Position numbers and translations under genes: made by a program
The notes under the pieces: generated by a model
Seen by the model: only the letters and a program-made list of their open reading frames with translations
The model's database searches: none
Told to the model about the DNA's origin: nothing
Assembly (NCBI GenBank): GCA_016717265.1
Contig: JADKFX010000001.1
Location: forward strand, 1,996,501 to 2,060,500
Length of the DNA: 64,000 bases
Source of the DNA: Saprospiraceae bacterium
Lineage (GTDB): Bacteria; Bacteroidota; Bacteroidia; Chitinophagales; Saprospiraceae
Direction: 5' to 3'
Shown: positions 37,098 to 46,138 of the stretch, one piece after another
Numbering within the stretch: position 1 is the stretch's first letter
How the letters are laid out: every line of letters begins with the position of its first letter

Positions 37098-38789
37098 ATG
37101 AATCATACGTTAAAAATCAGAATATTTGCATTATTTATTTGGATTATTGCAAACAGTAATCCACTTCAAGCATCTGGAGGTGATGATCATAGTCATGGTC
37201 CGGAGGAAGATTTAAAGTCAGTACAAACTGCAAAATATTTTTCAATTGAAGCCTCTTCTGATAAATATGAATTACTGCTTAGATATGAACCCATTCATCC
37301 TAACGAACCAGCAAAGCTTATTTTATTTGTAAGTAGTTTCGCTACAAACAGACCAATCGATAGCGCAGATATTAGTATTCGTTCACAGGAAGATAGCTCC
37401 TTAGTGTTTCAGATCAGACATAGTAGTGAAGGTACGTATATACTAGAATCCCGTTTTACTGAACTAAAGAAGTATTCTCTTGCAGTAAGAATTAATGCTT
37501 CACAAGGAGCAGATTTAATTTTGCTTTCTGGTGTGGAGGTTGGAAAAGAATTAGTGATAGCATCAGAAGAACATGTCCACGCTCATTTAGACTATAGTAA
37601 TTGGTTGCTTTGGTTAATTGTCATAAGCTCCTTGGTGATTGGTCTATTTCTAGGCTTACTTTTTCAAAAAAGGAATACCAAATCAGGTAGAAGTACCATT
37701 GCCATTTTCTTAATTATTATTAATTGTTTTTTGCCTTTATTACAGTCTGAGGCCCATGGTGATGATGATCATGGAGCTTCTAAGTCAGGTACTAATTTTT
37801 CTAATTCATTTTTAGTTCCTAAAGAGACGCAGTTTTTATTTGATGTAATTACTCAAAAATTGGTCTCTGGTTCTTTTACAGGGAGTATCAAACTTTTTGG
37901 AACTATAATTCCAAGTAGTGGGGGACAAGCTCAAGTTGGAACTCCTCAAAATGGAAAAATCCGAGCACTTTTTGTGAATGTTGGTCAATATGTAAAGGCC
38001 GGACAGCAGCTTGCAATTGTTGAACAAAATCTGGATGCTGGTACGCAAGTGAATATGATGTCTGAAAAAAATAAACTCCTTGCCGAATATGAGGCTTCTA
38101 AAAAGGAGATCGACCGATTGAATACGATCGCAGACATTGCAGCAAAAAAAGATATGGATGAAGCAAATGCGCGTTTTCAGAAAGCAGATAGTAATTTAAA
38201 GCTATTCAAAGGGAATGCTGGACGCACATTTGTTTTACAATCTCCAATTGCTGGCGTATTGGGTAATTTTAGTTTGAGTATTGGATCCACTGTGAATGCT
38301 GGACAAAATCTTTTTACAATAACAAATCTTTCGCAGATTTATGCAGAAGCGCAGGTGTTTGATAAAGATGCGGCTAAGGTAAGAAAGGGTGCAAAATTTA
38401 CCATTGAATGTGCTAATGATAGTCATATCACCAGTGAAGTAAAACTTCTTTCCCTGGCACAAGAAATAAATGCAAGTAATCAATCTCAACGTGTTTTGTT
38501 TCAACTAAACAATCCGGATAATGATTTTAAGATTGGTGAATTTGTTAACATCCGGGTATTTGCATTGGAGAGCTCGCATCAAATTGTACTCCCGAATTCT
38601 GCTATTACAGAAATAAACGGTAAGCCAGTTGTATTTATTAAAGATGCAGCAGAAAAGTACAGTGTAAGTTATGTACAATTAGGTGAAAACAATGGAAGTT
38701 TTACAAGTATCCTTAAGGGGGTAGAAGAGGACGAACGCATTGTTGTCAATGCAAGTTATCAACTCAAAATGATTTTCCTAAATCAATAA
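37098..38789 (+). CDS. CusB-like RND adaptor fused to an extra N-terminal membrane-anchored domain
   Basis: 563 residues. The C-terminal part (about 235-563) is a normal membrane-fusion adaptor: SGSFTGSIKLFGTIIP, NGKIRALFVNVGQYVKAGQQLAIVEQN (lipoyl/barrel-sandwich half), an alpha-hairpin, then SPIAGVLGNFSLSIGSTV and the beta-barrel region. Before it lies an unusual extra domain: signal peptide (1-25), HSHGPEED, a ~130-residue beta-rich part, a span (169-189: LLWLIVISSLVIGLFLGLLF), then a second hydrophobic segment (200-217) directly followed by SEAHGDDDHG, which looks like a second signal peptide with a His-rich leader. This suggests two genes fused into one. Operon with 35818 and 38808. Confidence 0.88.
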   Translation: MNHTLKIRIFALFIWIIANSNPLQASGGDDHSHGPEEDLKSVQTAKYFSIEASSDKYELLLRYEPIHPNEPAKLILFVSSFATNRPIDSADISIRSQEDSSLVFQIRHSSEGTYILESRFTELKKYSLAVRINASQGADLILLSGVEVGKELVIASEEHVHAHLDYSNWLLWLIVISSLVIGLFLGLLFQKRNTKSGRSTIAIFLIIINCFLPLLQSEAHGDDDHGASKSGTNFSNSFLVPKETQFLFDVITQKLVSGSFTGSIKLFGTIIPSSGGQAQVGTPQNGKIRALFVNVGQYVKAGQQLAIVEQNLDAGTQVNMMSEKNKLLAEYEASKKEIDRLNTIADIAAKKDMDEANARFQKADSNLKLFKGNAGRTFVLQSPIAGVLGNFSLSIGSTVNAGQNLFTITNLSQIYAEAQVFDKDAAKVRKGAKFTIECANDSHITSEVKLLSLAQEINASNQSQRVLFQLNNPDNDFKIGEFVNIRVFALESSHQIVLPNSAITEINGKPVVFIKDAAEKYSVSYVQLGENNGSFTSILKGVEEDERIVVNASYQLKMIFLNQ

Positions 38790-38807
38790 TTTAAAATTCT
38801 AATAAAA

Positions 38808-39812
38808 ATGAAAAATATCATTAAAAAAAGCATTTCTATATTTGCCATGAGCGCAGTTATTTTTCTTATTGCATGTAACAATAATAAAAGTAAAGAAATA
38901 ACTTCTGAGAATGAATCTGCAACAACAAAGGAGCAGGACCACGTTCATATATATGCTTGTCCGATGCATCCTGAAGTGACTGGACAGGAAGGTGAAAAGT
39001 GTTCTAAATGTGGAATGGCATTAGAGCACATGGATGAAAAACCAATGGCAGGAAATTTTCAAATGGATTTCAAATCCGCTCCTGAAATTTTGGAGGCCGG
39101 AAAACCTGCAGTATTGGCATTCACTCCAAGGAATAAAAATAATAGTGCACAAGCAGTTCCATTAGACGTTACACACGAAAAGAAAATTCATCTCATTGCA
39201 GTGCGTGAAGATTTATCCTGGTTTAATCATATTCATCCAGAATACCAGGAGGACGGATCGTATGCCTTATCAGAAACTTTTCCATCCGGGGGTAAGTATT
39301 TACTCTATGCGGATTATAAACCAAGTGGAAGTACACATCAGTTAGAAAAAATTGAAGTCGATGTTAAAGGAAAATCTGCCTCCCGGAAGACGTATACATC
39401 GATTCAAAATACAGCTTTTAGTAATCCATTTTCTGTAACTTTAAAACCTGATGATGGAAAATTTATTTCAAATACTGCGATTCATTTTGATGCTGTATTC
39501 TTAAAAAATGGGAAGTCATTTGATGTCAATCAGTTACAAAATTACCTGGGTGCTAAAGGTCATATGGTAGCTATTCATATGGAAACGAAAGCATATGTTC
39601 ACTTACATCCAGAAGTAGAAGGAACGATACTTCATTTTCATACCAACTTTGAAACAGCAGGTATCTATAGAGTATGGCTTCAATTTATGGCTGATGGGAA
39701 ATTACACACCACCGATTTTGTAATAAAAGTCGAGCCATCTACAGGCAAAGTAATGAACGAAGAAAATCAGGAGCACAACCATGAACATGGGGAAGAAGGT
39801 CATAAGCATTGA
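38808..39812 (+). CDS. Lipoprotein with heavy-metal-binding domain
   Basis: 334 residues. Lipobox FLIAC (Cys23). The heavy-metal-binding motif is IYACPMHPEVTGQEGEKCSKCGM (Cys51, Cys65, Cys68), as in CusB/CopA-associated proteins, followed by a beta-rich region with HIHPEY and HLHPE motifs and a His-rich tail (HNHEHGEEGHKH). It probably captures copper, silver or a related metal in the periplasm and hands it to the efflux complex. It is 19 bp after the adaptor gene; a 27-unit heptamer repeat separates it from the RND pump gene. Confidence 0.85.
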   Translation: MKNIIKKSISIFAMSAVIFLIACNNNKSKEITSENESATTKEQDHVHIYACPMHPEVTGQEGEKCSKCGMALEHMDEKPMAGNFQMDFKSAPEILEAGKPAVLAFTPRNKNNSAQAVPLDVTHEKKIHLIAVREDLSWFNHIHPEYQEDGSYALSETFPSGGKYLLYADYKPSGSTHQLEKIEVDVKGKSASRKTYTSIQNTAFSNPFSVTLKPDDGKFISNTAIHFDAVFLKNGKSFDVNQLQNYLGAKGHMVAIHMETKAYVHLHPEVEGTILHFHTNFETAGIYRVWLQFMADGKLHTTDFVIKVEPSTGKVMNEENQEHNHEHGEEGHKH

Positions 39813-39839
39813 TCCATAATGCATAGCTATTTGGGAATG

Positions 39840-40028
39840 GTTAAGAGTCAAGAGTCAAGAGTCAATAGTTAATGGTTAATAGTTAAGAGTCAAGAGTCAA
39901 GAGTCAAGAGTCAATAGTTAATGGTTAATAGTTAAGAGTCAATAGTTAATGGTCAATGGTTAAGAGTCAAGAGTCAATGGTTAAGAGTCAAGAGTCAATG
40001 GTTAAGAGTCAATGGTTAAAAGTTAATG
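39840..40028 (+). repeat. Uninterrupted array of 27 heptamers (GTYAAnR)
   Basis: Exactly 189 bp, 27 units of 7 bp, between the metal-binding lipoprotein and the RND pump. Every unit is GT[TC]AA followed by GA, TA, TG or AA. Sub-families recur in blocks: units 1-6 and 7-13 repeat nearly the same order (GA types, then TA, TG, TA), indicating expansion by duplication of several units at once. It has no ORF. Heptamers are not a multiple of 3, so they would not keep a frame, but here the array is non-coding and inside the probable operon. Confidence 0.93.
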
Positions 40029-40081
40029 TTTTTTTTGACTAATAAATGCCAATTCCAACAAGAAATTTTAATTGATAAATT

Positions 40082-43000
40082 ATGTTAAATCAACTCATAC
40101 GGTTTTCACTTCAAAACAGATTATTCGTAATCTCGTTTGCTTCTTTACTATTTCTTTTTGGAATATTTACAATCAGCAACTTGCCGATTGATGTTTTGCC
40201 TGATTTAAATCGCCCCAGAGTTACTGTTTTTTTGGAAGCAAATGGGATGGCTCCAGAAGAAATAGAAACGCAAATAATCATTCCGGTTGAAACAGCCTTG
40301 AATGGTGCGCCAGGAGTAGAATCTGTACGGAGTAGTTCATCCATCGGAATTGGGATGGTATTCGTTGAGTTTGATTGGAATTCGGATATTTATAGGGCCA
40401 GGCAATCGGTAGCTGAAAAATTGCAAACTGTTCAATTGCCAAAAAACATTACAGCTGTTATGGGTCCTATTAGTTCAGTTATGGGACAAATTATGTTGGT
40501 TGGTGTTTCTTCAGATAGTACCTCTGCATCAGAATTGCGAACACTCGCGGATTTTACTATTCGCAGACGACTAATGAGTATCAAAGGAATTTCACAAGTG
40601 ATTCCTATTGGAGGGGAGCGTTTGCAATATCAGGTATTGATTTCATCGGCAAAACTTAAACAGTTTAATTTGTCTATCGATGATTTAGATAAAGCGCTTA
40701 CACTTACAAATCAAAATAGTTCGGGTGGTTTTTATAATCAATATGGAAGTGAAGTGCTAATTCGAAATGTTGGACGCGCATATTCATTAGATGATTTGCG
40801 AAATACAGTAGTTGCCAATAGAGATGGATTGCCCGTATTGCTTTCTCAAGTAGCAGAAGTTAAATTTGGAGCTGCACAAAAACGAGGGGATGCTAGTATA
40901 AATGGAAAGCCATCTGTGATCCTTACGATTGAAAAGCAACCTGAATATAGTACAGTATCCTTGACAAATGAAGTGGAAAAAGCATTGGCTGAACTGCAAA
41001 TGTCATTGCCTCCTGATGTAAAATTAAATCCAACTATATTTCAACAAAAGCATTTTATTCAGGCCGCCCTTTCAAATGTTGAGGAAGCATTACGCGATGG
41101 ATTTATACTTGTTGTTATTATTCTTTTCTTGTTCTTGTTAAATTACAGAACTACGATTATTACATTAACAGCTATTCCACTTTCACTTGTTATAACAGCA
41201 ATTATTTTTAAACTTTTTGGTTTTAGTATAAATACCTTAACCTTAGGTGGACTCGCTATCGCGATTGGTGAATTGGTAGACGATGCAATTGTGGATGTTG
41301 AAAATGTCCATCGGCGGATTCATGAAAACAAACATTCTGAAAATCCAAAACCACTCTTACAAGTAATTTATGATGCCAGTTGTGAAATTCGAAATTCTAT
41401 AGTTTATGCAACGATTATTGTAGTATTGGTTTTTATTCCTTTATTTTATATGCAGGGCATGGAAGGAAGAATTTTTGCACCACTTGGTGTAGCCTATATT
41501 ACGTCCATTATTGCTTCACTTTTCGTTTCTCTTACAGTGACACCGGCATTATGTTCATATTTATTAAAGCCAAAAGATGATAAAATAAATATGGATAGTG
41601 GACTGGTGAAATTTTTGAAAAAACAGGATACGAAATTATTGAATTGGGGTTTGCAAAAACCAAAAGCGATCATTGTGTCAGCAATACTTTTAATTATTTC
41701 ATCTATTGCTATGGTCCCATTTTTTGGAACTGAATTTTTACCACCATTTAATGAAGGTTCATTTACAATTAATCTTTCTACGCCTGCAGGAACATCATTG
41801 GAAGAGAGTTCGAAAATTGGTACGATGGCAGAAAATCTTATGTTACAGGTGCCTGATGTTGAATTTGTAAGCCGCAGAACTGGCCGTGCTGAATTGGATG
41901 AACACGTAGAGCCCGTTTCAAATTCTGAAATTGATGTTGAACTAAAAGCTGAAACCAGCAGATCCAGAAATGAAATCATTGCTGACATTCGCAGTAAATT
42001 AGAAATTCTAAAAGGTGTTACGATTAATGTCGGACAACCCATTTCACATCGTTTAGATCATTTATTATCTGGTGTTCGAGCGCAGGTTGCAATCAAACTT
42101 TATGGTACCGATCTCAACGATTTAAGATCCAATGCAAATCAAATTTCAGAGACCATTAAATCCATTCGGGGTGTAGTGGATGTGCAAATTGAAAAACAAG
42201 TAATGGTGCCACAACTATTAATAAAAGTTAATCGGGAAGCATTGCAAAGATATGGATTGCAAGCAGGCAAGGTTGCCGAAGATCTTGAAATTTTCTATAA
42301 TGGAAAAGTTACCGGACAAATTATAGATGGTATTAAATCATTTGATATTTTGCTTCGAACAACCGATGAAGAACGAAGTAATCTGGAAGCTATTCGAAAC
42401 ACTTTAATTGATGCACCGAATGGCACACTGATTCCATTACAACAAATAGCAAGTATCGAAAGTACTACGAGTATCAACACCATTTCACATGAGAATTCCC
42501 AACGCAAAATTACCATTAGCTGTAATGTGCAGGGTAGAGATTTAGGAAATACGGTTCAGGAGATTCAAAATTCTGTTAGTGCAAATGTTAAATTACCAAC
42601 TGGATATTTTGTTCAATATGGTGGGCAGTTTGAAAGTCAGAAATCAGCAACTAAACTTATTTTGTTTTTAAGTATTTTTTCGATTATAGGAATATTTTTA
42701 ATTCTTTATTCGCATTTTAAATCGGCGCAGATCACCTTGCAAATTATGCTTAATATACCTTTAGCATTAATCGGAAGTGTATTAGCAGTATTATTTACAG
42801 GTGGGACATTTTCTGTGGCAACCTTAGTTGGATTCATTACACTTACAGGTATAGCATCTAGAAATGGCATTATGATGATTTCACATTATCTCTATTTAGT
42901 TGAACATGAAGGCGAGCGATTTGGCAAGCAATTAATTATCCGTGGTTCTTTGGAGCGGTTGGTTCCGGTATTAATGACTGCTTTGGTAGCGGCACTAGCG

Positions 43001-43189
43001 CTAATTCCACTTACTTTAGATCCTCAAGCATCTGGTAAGGAAATTTTGTATCCAGTAGCAACAGTTATACTAGGAGGCTTAATTAGTAGTACTTTATTGG
43101 ATATGATTATAACTCCGGTTGTGTTTTATACTTTTGGAGAAAAAGCGATTGTGAATTATTTAGCATCCAGGAATAAGGAAATTGTATAA
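40082..43189 (+). CDS. Heavy-metal RND efflux pump (CusA/CzcA family)
   Basis: 1035 residues with the twelve-span RND layout: first span at residues about 12-30, a large periplasmic loop, spans 4-6 carrying GELVDDAIVDVENVHRRIHE (the proton-relay and HME-RND signature), a second periplasmic loop with GQPISHRLDHLLSGVRAQVAIKLYG (typical of CzcA/CusA), and a C-terminal block of spans. It pumps a divalent or monovalent heavy-metal ion across both membranes with the adaptor and the TolC-like protein. The gap to the lipoprotein gene is filled by the heptamer array; otherwise it is the last gene of the operon. Confidence 0.95.
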   Translation: MLNQLIRFSLQNRLFVISFASLLFLFGIFTISNLPIDVLPDLNRPRVTVFLEANGMAPEEIETQIIIPVETALNGAPGVESVRSSSSIGIGMVFVEFDWNSDIYRARQSVAEKLQTVQLPKNITAVMGPISSVMGQIMLVGVSSDSTSASELRTLADFTIRRRLMSIKGISQVIPIGGERLQYQVLISSAKLKQFNLSIDDLDKALTLTNQNSSGGFYNQYGSEVLIRNVGRAYSLDDLRNTVVANRDGLPVLLSQVAEVKFGAAQKRGDASINGKPSVILTIEKQPEYSTVSLTNEVEKALAELQMSLPPDVKLNPTIFQQKHFIQAALSNVEEALRDGFILVVIILFLFLLNYRTTIITLTAIPLSLVITAIIFKLFGFSINTLTLGGLAIAIGELVDDAIVDVENVHRRIHENKHSENPKPLLQVIYDASCEIRNSIVYATIIVVLVFIPLFYMQGMEGRIFAPLGVAYITSIIASLFVSLTVTPALCSYLLKPKDDKINMDSGLVKFLKKQDTKLLNWGLQKPKAIIVSAILLIISSIAMVPFFGTEFLPPFNEGSFTINLSTPAGTSLEESSKIGTMAENLMLQVPDVEFVSRRTGRAELDEHVEPVSNSEIDVELKAETSRSRNEIIADIRSKLEILKGVTINVGQPISHRLDHLLSGVRAQVAIKLYGTDLNDLRSNANQISETIKSIRGVVDVQIEKQVMVPQLLIKVNREALQRYGLQAGKVAEDLEIFYNGKVTGQIIDGIKSFDILLRTTDEERSNLEAIRNTLIDAPNGTLIPLQQIASIESTTSINTISHENSQRKITISCNVQGRDLGNTVQEIQNSVSANVKLPTGYFVQYGGQFESQKSATKLILFLSIFSIIGIFLILYSHFKSAQITLQIMLNIPLALIGSVLAVLFTGGTFSVATLVGFITLTGIASRNGIMMISHYLYLVEHEGERFGKQLIIRGSLERLVPVLMTALVAALALIPLTLDPQASGKEILYPVATVILGGLISSTLLDMIITPVVFYTFGEKAIVNYLASRNKEIV

Positions 43190-43556
43190 TCTAATTAGAT
43201 TATTTTATTTTGGTTTATTTGAAAGTGATTGTGATACTTTGTATTTATAAAACTCTAAAGGTATCATTGTTGAAAATTGTTCACTTCGCATTGTATTTTG
43301 AACGATGAAACTTTGTTTTCAAAAATTATAATTACTGAAATCAGTAAGTCTTTGTTGAATGAACTAGATAAGTTTTTAAATTGGTGGCATATGCCATTAC
43401 TATTCCGCGCAAAGGACATTTTGTTTTTTTATTCGTTGACAATGGTAAAAAGTAGAATATGCCTGGAATTTTAACCTGGAAAAAAAAATATTTAGATTAA
43501 ATGGCTGAAGCTTGTAAATTTATAGCTTCTTAATTCATCTATTAAAGTAAACGATT
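43190..43556. other. Intergenic region, 367 bp
   Basis: AT-rich DNA after the RND pump. A 65-codon frame starting with TTG at 43277 has no recognisable features and no promoter; I do not call it. No terminator hairpin is clear. Confidence 0.6.
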
Positions 43557-43886
43557 ATGGGCAAATTTACAATCAGTACCCGTTCTAATGGGGAATATCA
43601 ATTTAATTTGAAAGCAGGAAACGGTCAGGTTATCCTAAGTAGTGAAGGTTATAGTGCAAAAGCAAGTTGTCTCAATGGCATTGAATCTGTCAGAAAAAAC
43701 TCACAGGATGATGATCGGTATGAGCATCTTACTGCTGCAAATGGTAAATTATATTTTAATCTAAAATCAACCAATGGTCAGGTGATTGGATCTAGTCAGA
43801 TGTATGCGGATGAAACCGGTAGGACAGCTGGAGTTGATTCTGTGAAGAACAATGCTCCAGAAGCAGAAGTTGAAGATTTGTCTTAA
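43557..43886 (+). CDS. YegP-family (DUF1508) protein, two repeats
   Basis: 109 residues consisting of two copies of the short YegP module: FTISTRSNGEYQFNLKAGNGQVILSSEGY...GIESVRKN and (around residue 57) HLTAANGKLYFNLKSTNGQVIGSSQMY...GVDSVKNN. The double DUF1508 arrangement is the normal family form. Small cytosolic protein, function not established. It is followed by a strong intrinsic terminator. Confidence 0.93.
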   Translation: MGKFTISTRSNGEYQFNLKAGNGQVILSSEGYSAKASCLNGIESVRKNSQDDDRYEHLTAANGKLYFNLKSTNGQVIGSSQMYADETGRTAGVDSVKNNAPEAEVEDLS

Positions 43887-43941
43887 ACTTTAGAATCGCA
43901 GGAGGAAGAGTTTAAAACTTATCGAAAAAACTTTTTTTCGC

Positions 43942-43988
43942 AATACTCCTAAAGAAGCATTTTTTATGGTTCTTTAGGAGTATTTTTT
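43942..43988 (+). terminator. Strong intrinsic terminator after the YegP-like gene
   Basis: A perfect 15-bp stem AATACTCCTAAAGAA / TTCTTTAGGAGTATT with a 13-nt loop, then a run of T. 55 bp after the stop codon. Confidence 0.93.
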
Positions 43989-44221
43989 ATTCTAGGTAAT
44001 TTTCTTAAATTACAGATTCACAATATTTTATATTTTTTATGTCATACAATTTGAAATGAAATTTCAAATTGAAGATAGTCTATTGCTTTACTTTTAAATA
44101 TTCATTTCAAGCCGATTTCCAAATCAATTTTAACACTTTATGGAGTATGCTGAAAATCCTAAAAAGAGTAAGCACCCGGTAGCCGAAAAGGGAATTAAGA
44201 GTAGGCAAATAAATTGTGCTT
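43989..44221. other. Intergenic region, 233 bp
   Basis: AT-rich spacer, no gene or strong structure recognised. Confidence 0.5.
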
Positions 44222-45277
44222 ATGAAATTTAAAAAGGCAATTCTGCTAGATCCTTTTGTAAAGGAAAAAGCAAAGACCGCAAAAGCATTGAAAACAATTG
44301 TAAGTGGTTCCAATGATTTTTATGGTGCAAACAGTCTGGAGACATTTTCAAGTGCTAGTGGATTAACCTACACACATGATGATGCAGACGGATTTTTAGA
44401 TTATCCGACTTCTTTTCCGGGAAAGGCTGCAAATTACTGGCGCAAAGATGCTGGTGTAAAAGTTTGGGCTTATGAAGAAACCTATGATAATTGGCAAGAT
44501 TCATTTGGTATCGATGCGGTTCGTGTTTTTTATCATTCTGGGCATGGAGATATGGACAACAATGGTGTTTTTAAAGCACCGCTTGGTGGACTTTGGGATA
44601 ATCGGGATTGGGCATTTTCAAATCGTATGGCCTTTTCAAATGAAGAATTGCGCTATATGTTTTGGTCCACTTGTTATTCCATCAGAGTTTCTGGTTCCGA
44701 CAATCCGGTAAGATCCTGGTGGGATCCAAATCGGGGCGGACTTCGCATGATGTTTGGGTATGAAACAACGAGTATTGATGATCCCAATTATGGCAAATTT
44801 TTCTGGGATGAATGGAAAAAAGGGAAAACATTTGCACGTGCATTTTTAGATGCAAGTTGGAGAATCAGCCACGGACAAGTACCCGTTGTGATGGCAGTCG
44901 GAGCGAATGCTAACGAAGCTGTCCATCGCTTAAATAACGAGCGTTTATTTTCTCAGGCAGCAGTGACAAAAGGATGGTATCAATGGCAATGGATAGGCAC
45001 CTTGCCTTCCAGGTCATTTGCTAATAGAACGGCAGTTCCAAAAAAATTAAATGGAATCATTCTTACGAATAAATTTGAAGAAGACAAACGACTTGCAAGT
45101 ATTGGCCGCGCCGTAGGATTAACAAAAGTGATTTCAGAAACAATTTTATTTGATGCAAAAGGGAATCGACAAGTATCCGGTAAAGATGTTTTGTTGAATA
45201 TAAATGATGCTTATTGCTTTAAATATTTATTTTGGAAAGCCAAACCTCGAAAACAAAACACTCATTGCAGAAAGTAA
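44222..45277 (+). CDS. Caspase-like (clan CD) His/Cys protein, 5' part of a probable frameshifted gene
   Basis: 351 residues from the ATG at 44222. Two motifs have the caspase-fold pattern of a hydrophobic strand ending in the catalytic residue: AVRVFYHSGHGD (His105/His108) and YMFWSTCYS (Cys151), the latter followed by a long, Trp-rich region. This is the H...C dyad plan of clan CD peptidases such as gingipain and caspase-like proteins (perhaps the DUF6345 family, from memory). No signal peptide. The last ~25 codons (from about 45200) read KYLFWKAKPRKQNTHCRK, rich in basic and aromatic residues and unlike the rest, while the downstream ORF in the +1 frame continues a normal-looking sequence, so a single frame change near 45.2 kb probably split one gene of about 530 codons. 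Confidence 0.72.
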   Translation: MKFKKAILLDPFVKEKAKTAKALKTIVSGSNDFYGANSLETFSSASGLTYTHDDADGFLDYPTSFPGKAANYWRKDAGVKVWAYEETYDNWQDSFGIDAVRVFYHSGHGDMDNNGVFKAPLGGLWDNRDWAFSNRMAFSNEELRYMFWSTCYSIRVSGSDNPVRSWWDPNRGGLRMMFGYETTSIDDPNYGKFFWDEWKKGKTFARAFLDASWRISHGQVPVVMAVGANANEAVHRLNNERLFSQAAVTKGWYQWQWIGTLPSRSFANRTAVPKKLNGIILTNKFEEDKRLASIGRAVGLTKVISETILFDAKGNRQVSGKDVLLNINDAYCFKYLFWKAKPRKQNTHCRK

Positions 45278-45812
45278 AGCAATTAAAATTGCACAGAAGT
45301 TTATGAATGATTTGAATCTGGCGAAAGGAATCGAATTAAAACCAGGAAACATTCGTTACCGTTTAACAAATGGTGGCACATTGGAAGGAAGTGGTACATT
45401 GGAAAGCCCATCAGTTGTAGAAACGATTGTTCAATATCGTCAAAGTCACAATGGTGTGGAAAGTGTAAATTCAGATCATGGATTAATTACTGTGAGCATC
45501 GACAATGATGGTAAGGTGATAAACTATTATGATTCTACGAAGTTGGTATTAGGAGAAGTGGATATCCGGACCTCTAAATCTTCCTCACCAAAGGATCCAA
45601 AAAAAGCTGCAGTATTAAATGATGACAAGCAGTTTAAGAAAAAGATTGATAAGATTTCTAATAGCAGTGAAACCAAATCATCTGTATTGAAAGAGTTTAT
45701 TGGTTATGATTTTTCGAGTAATCTAGGAGCTGTCGTGCATCAGAAAGATGTAGAGATAGACTTTGGAAGAAATTTGAAAAAGCGTTATAAATTAAGAGTG
45801 CCATTGTCCTAA
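45204..45812 (+). CDS. C-terminal part of the split caspase-like gene
   Basis: 202 codons overlapping the previous ORF by 74 bp in the +1 frame. No start-like signal: the ATG pair at 45204 is inside the upstream ORF and the sequence from NIYFGKPNLENKTLIAESKAI onward reads as a natural continuation (helix and beta segments, YRQSHNGVESVNSDHGLITVSIDNDG). I read it as the C-terminal domain of the 44222 protein, not as a separate gene. A programmed frameshift is possible but no fitting slippery site or downstream structure was seen. A terminator follows at 45828. Confidence 0.55.
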   Translation: MMLIALNIYFGKPNLENKTLIAESKAIKIAQKFMNDLNLAKGIELKPGNIRYRLTNGGTLEGSGTLESPSVVETIVQYRQSHNGVESVNSDHGLITVSIDNDGKVINYYDSTKLVLGEVDIRTSKSSSPKDPKKAAVLNDDKQFKKKIDKISNSSETKSSVLKEFIGYDFSSNLGAVVHQKDVEIDFGRNLKKRYKLRVPLS

Positions 45813-45827
45813 TTGAAATAGATTTAG

Positions 45828-45860
45828 CCGCCTGCTTTAGAAATAAGGTAGGCGGTTTTT
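45828..45860 (+). terminator. Intrinsic terminator after the split caspase-like gene
   Basis: Stem CCGCCT / AGGCGG, extended by imperfect pairs, then a run of T. About 15 bp after the stop codon. Confidence 0.8.
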
Positions 45861-46138
45861 ATATTTATTTTGGTTTGATGATAAGTGTAAGAATGACATG
45901 ACTGAACGATTCTGCAATTTGCCGATATTATGCAACAGCAAGATAAGTGAAGGAACCCTGCCTGTCAATTGTAGGCGCGAAAGCGTCATGTAGGAGTTTG
46001 TAATTGGAACAACTTATTTATTTGATGGCGTAAAATGAAGACACTGAAACATATTGCATAGAAAATATTTTAAGCACCCTTGACATACTGTTGTCAAAGG
46101 TGTATTTTATTTTTGTGGTTCACTAAAAATTAAAAAAA
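45861..46138. other. Intergenic region with a hairpin before the GyrI-like gene
   Basis: An imperfect hairpin (CACCCTTGACA / TGTCAAAGGTG) lies at 46075-46102 and is followed by a T-rich stretch and a TATTTTTG promoter-like box at 46108. TTGACA with TATTTT 17 bp later also fits a sigma-70-like promoter. I cannot tell which is used. The rest shows nothing. Confidence 0.4.

Noticed and set aside
39840..40028. CRISPR or coding repeat
   Set aside because: The unit is 7 bp, no spacers, and no ORF crosses the array.
43277..43474. 65-codon frame starting with TTG
   Set aside because: No signal, no known motif, no promoter, and AT-rich composition; likely chance.
45215..45230. Programmed -1 frameshift at a TTTAAAT motif in the caspase-like gene
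   Set aside because: The motif is in the wrong phase for the upstream frame (codons TTT AAA TAT), the needed shift is +1, and there is no stable downstream structure.
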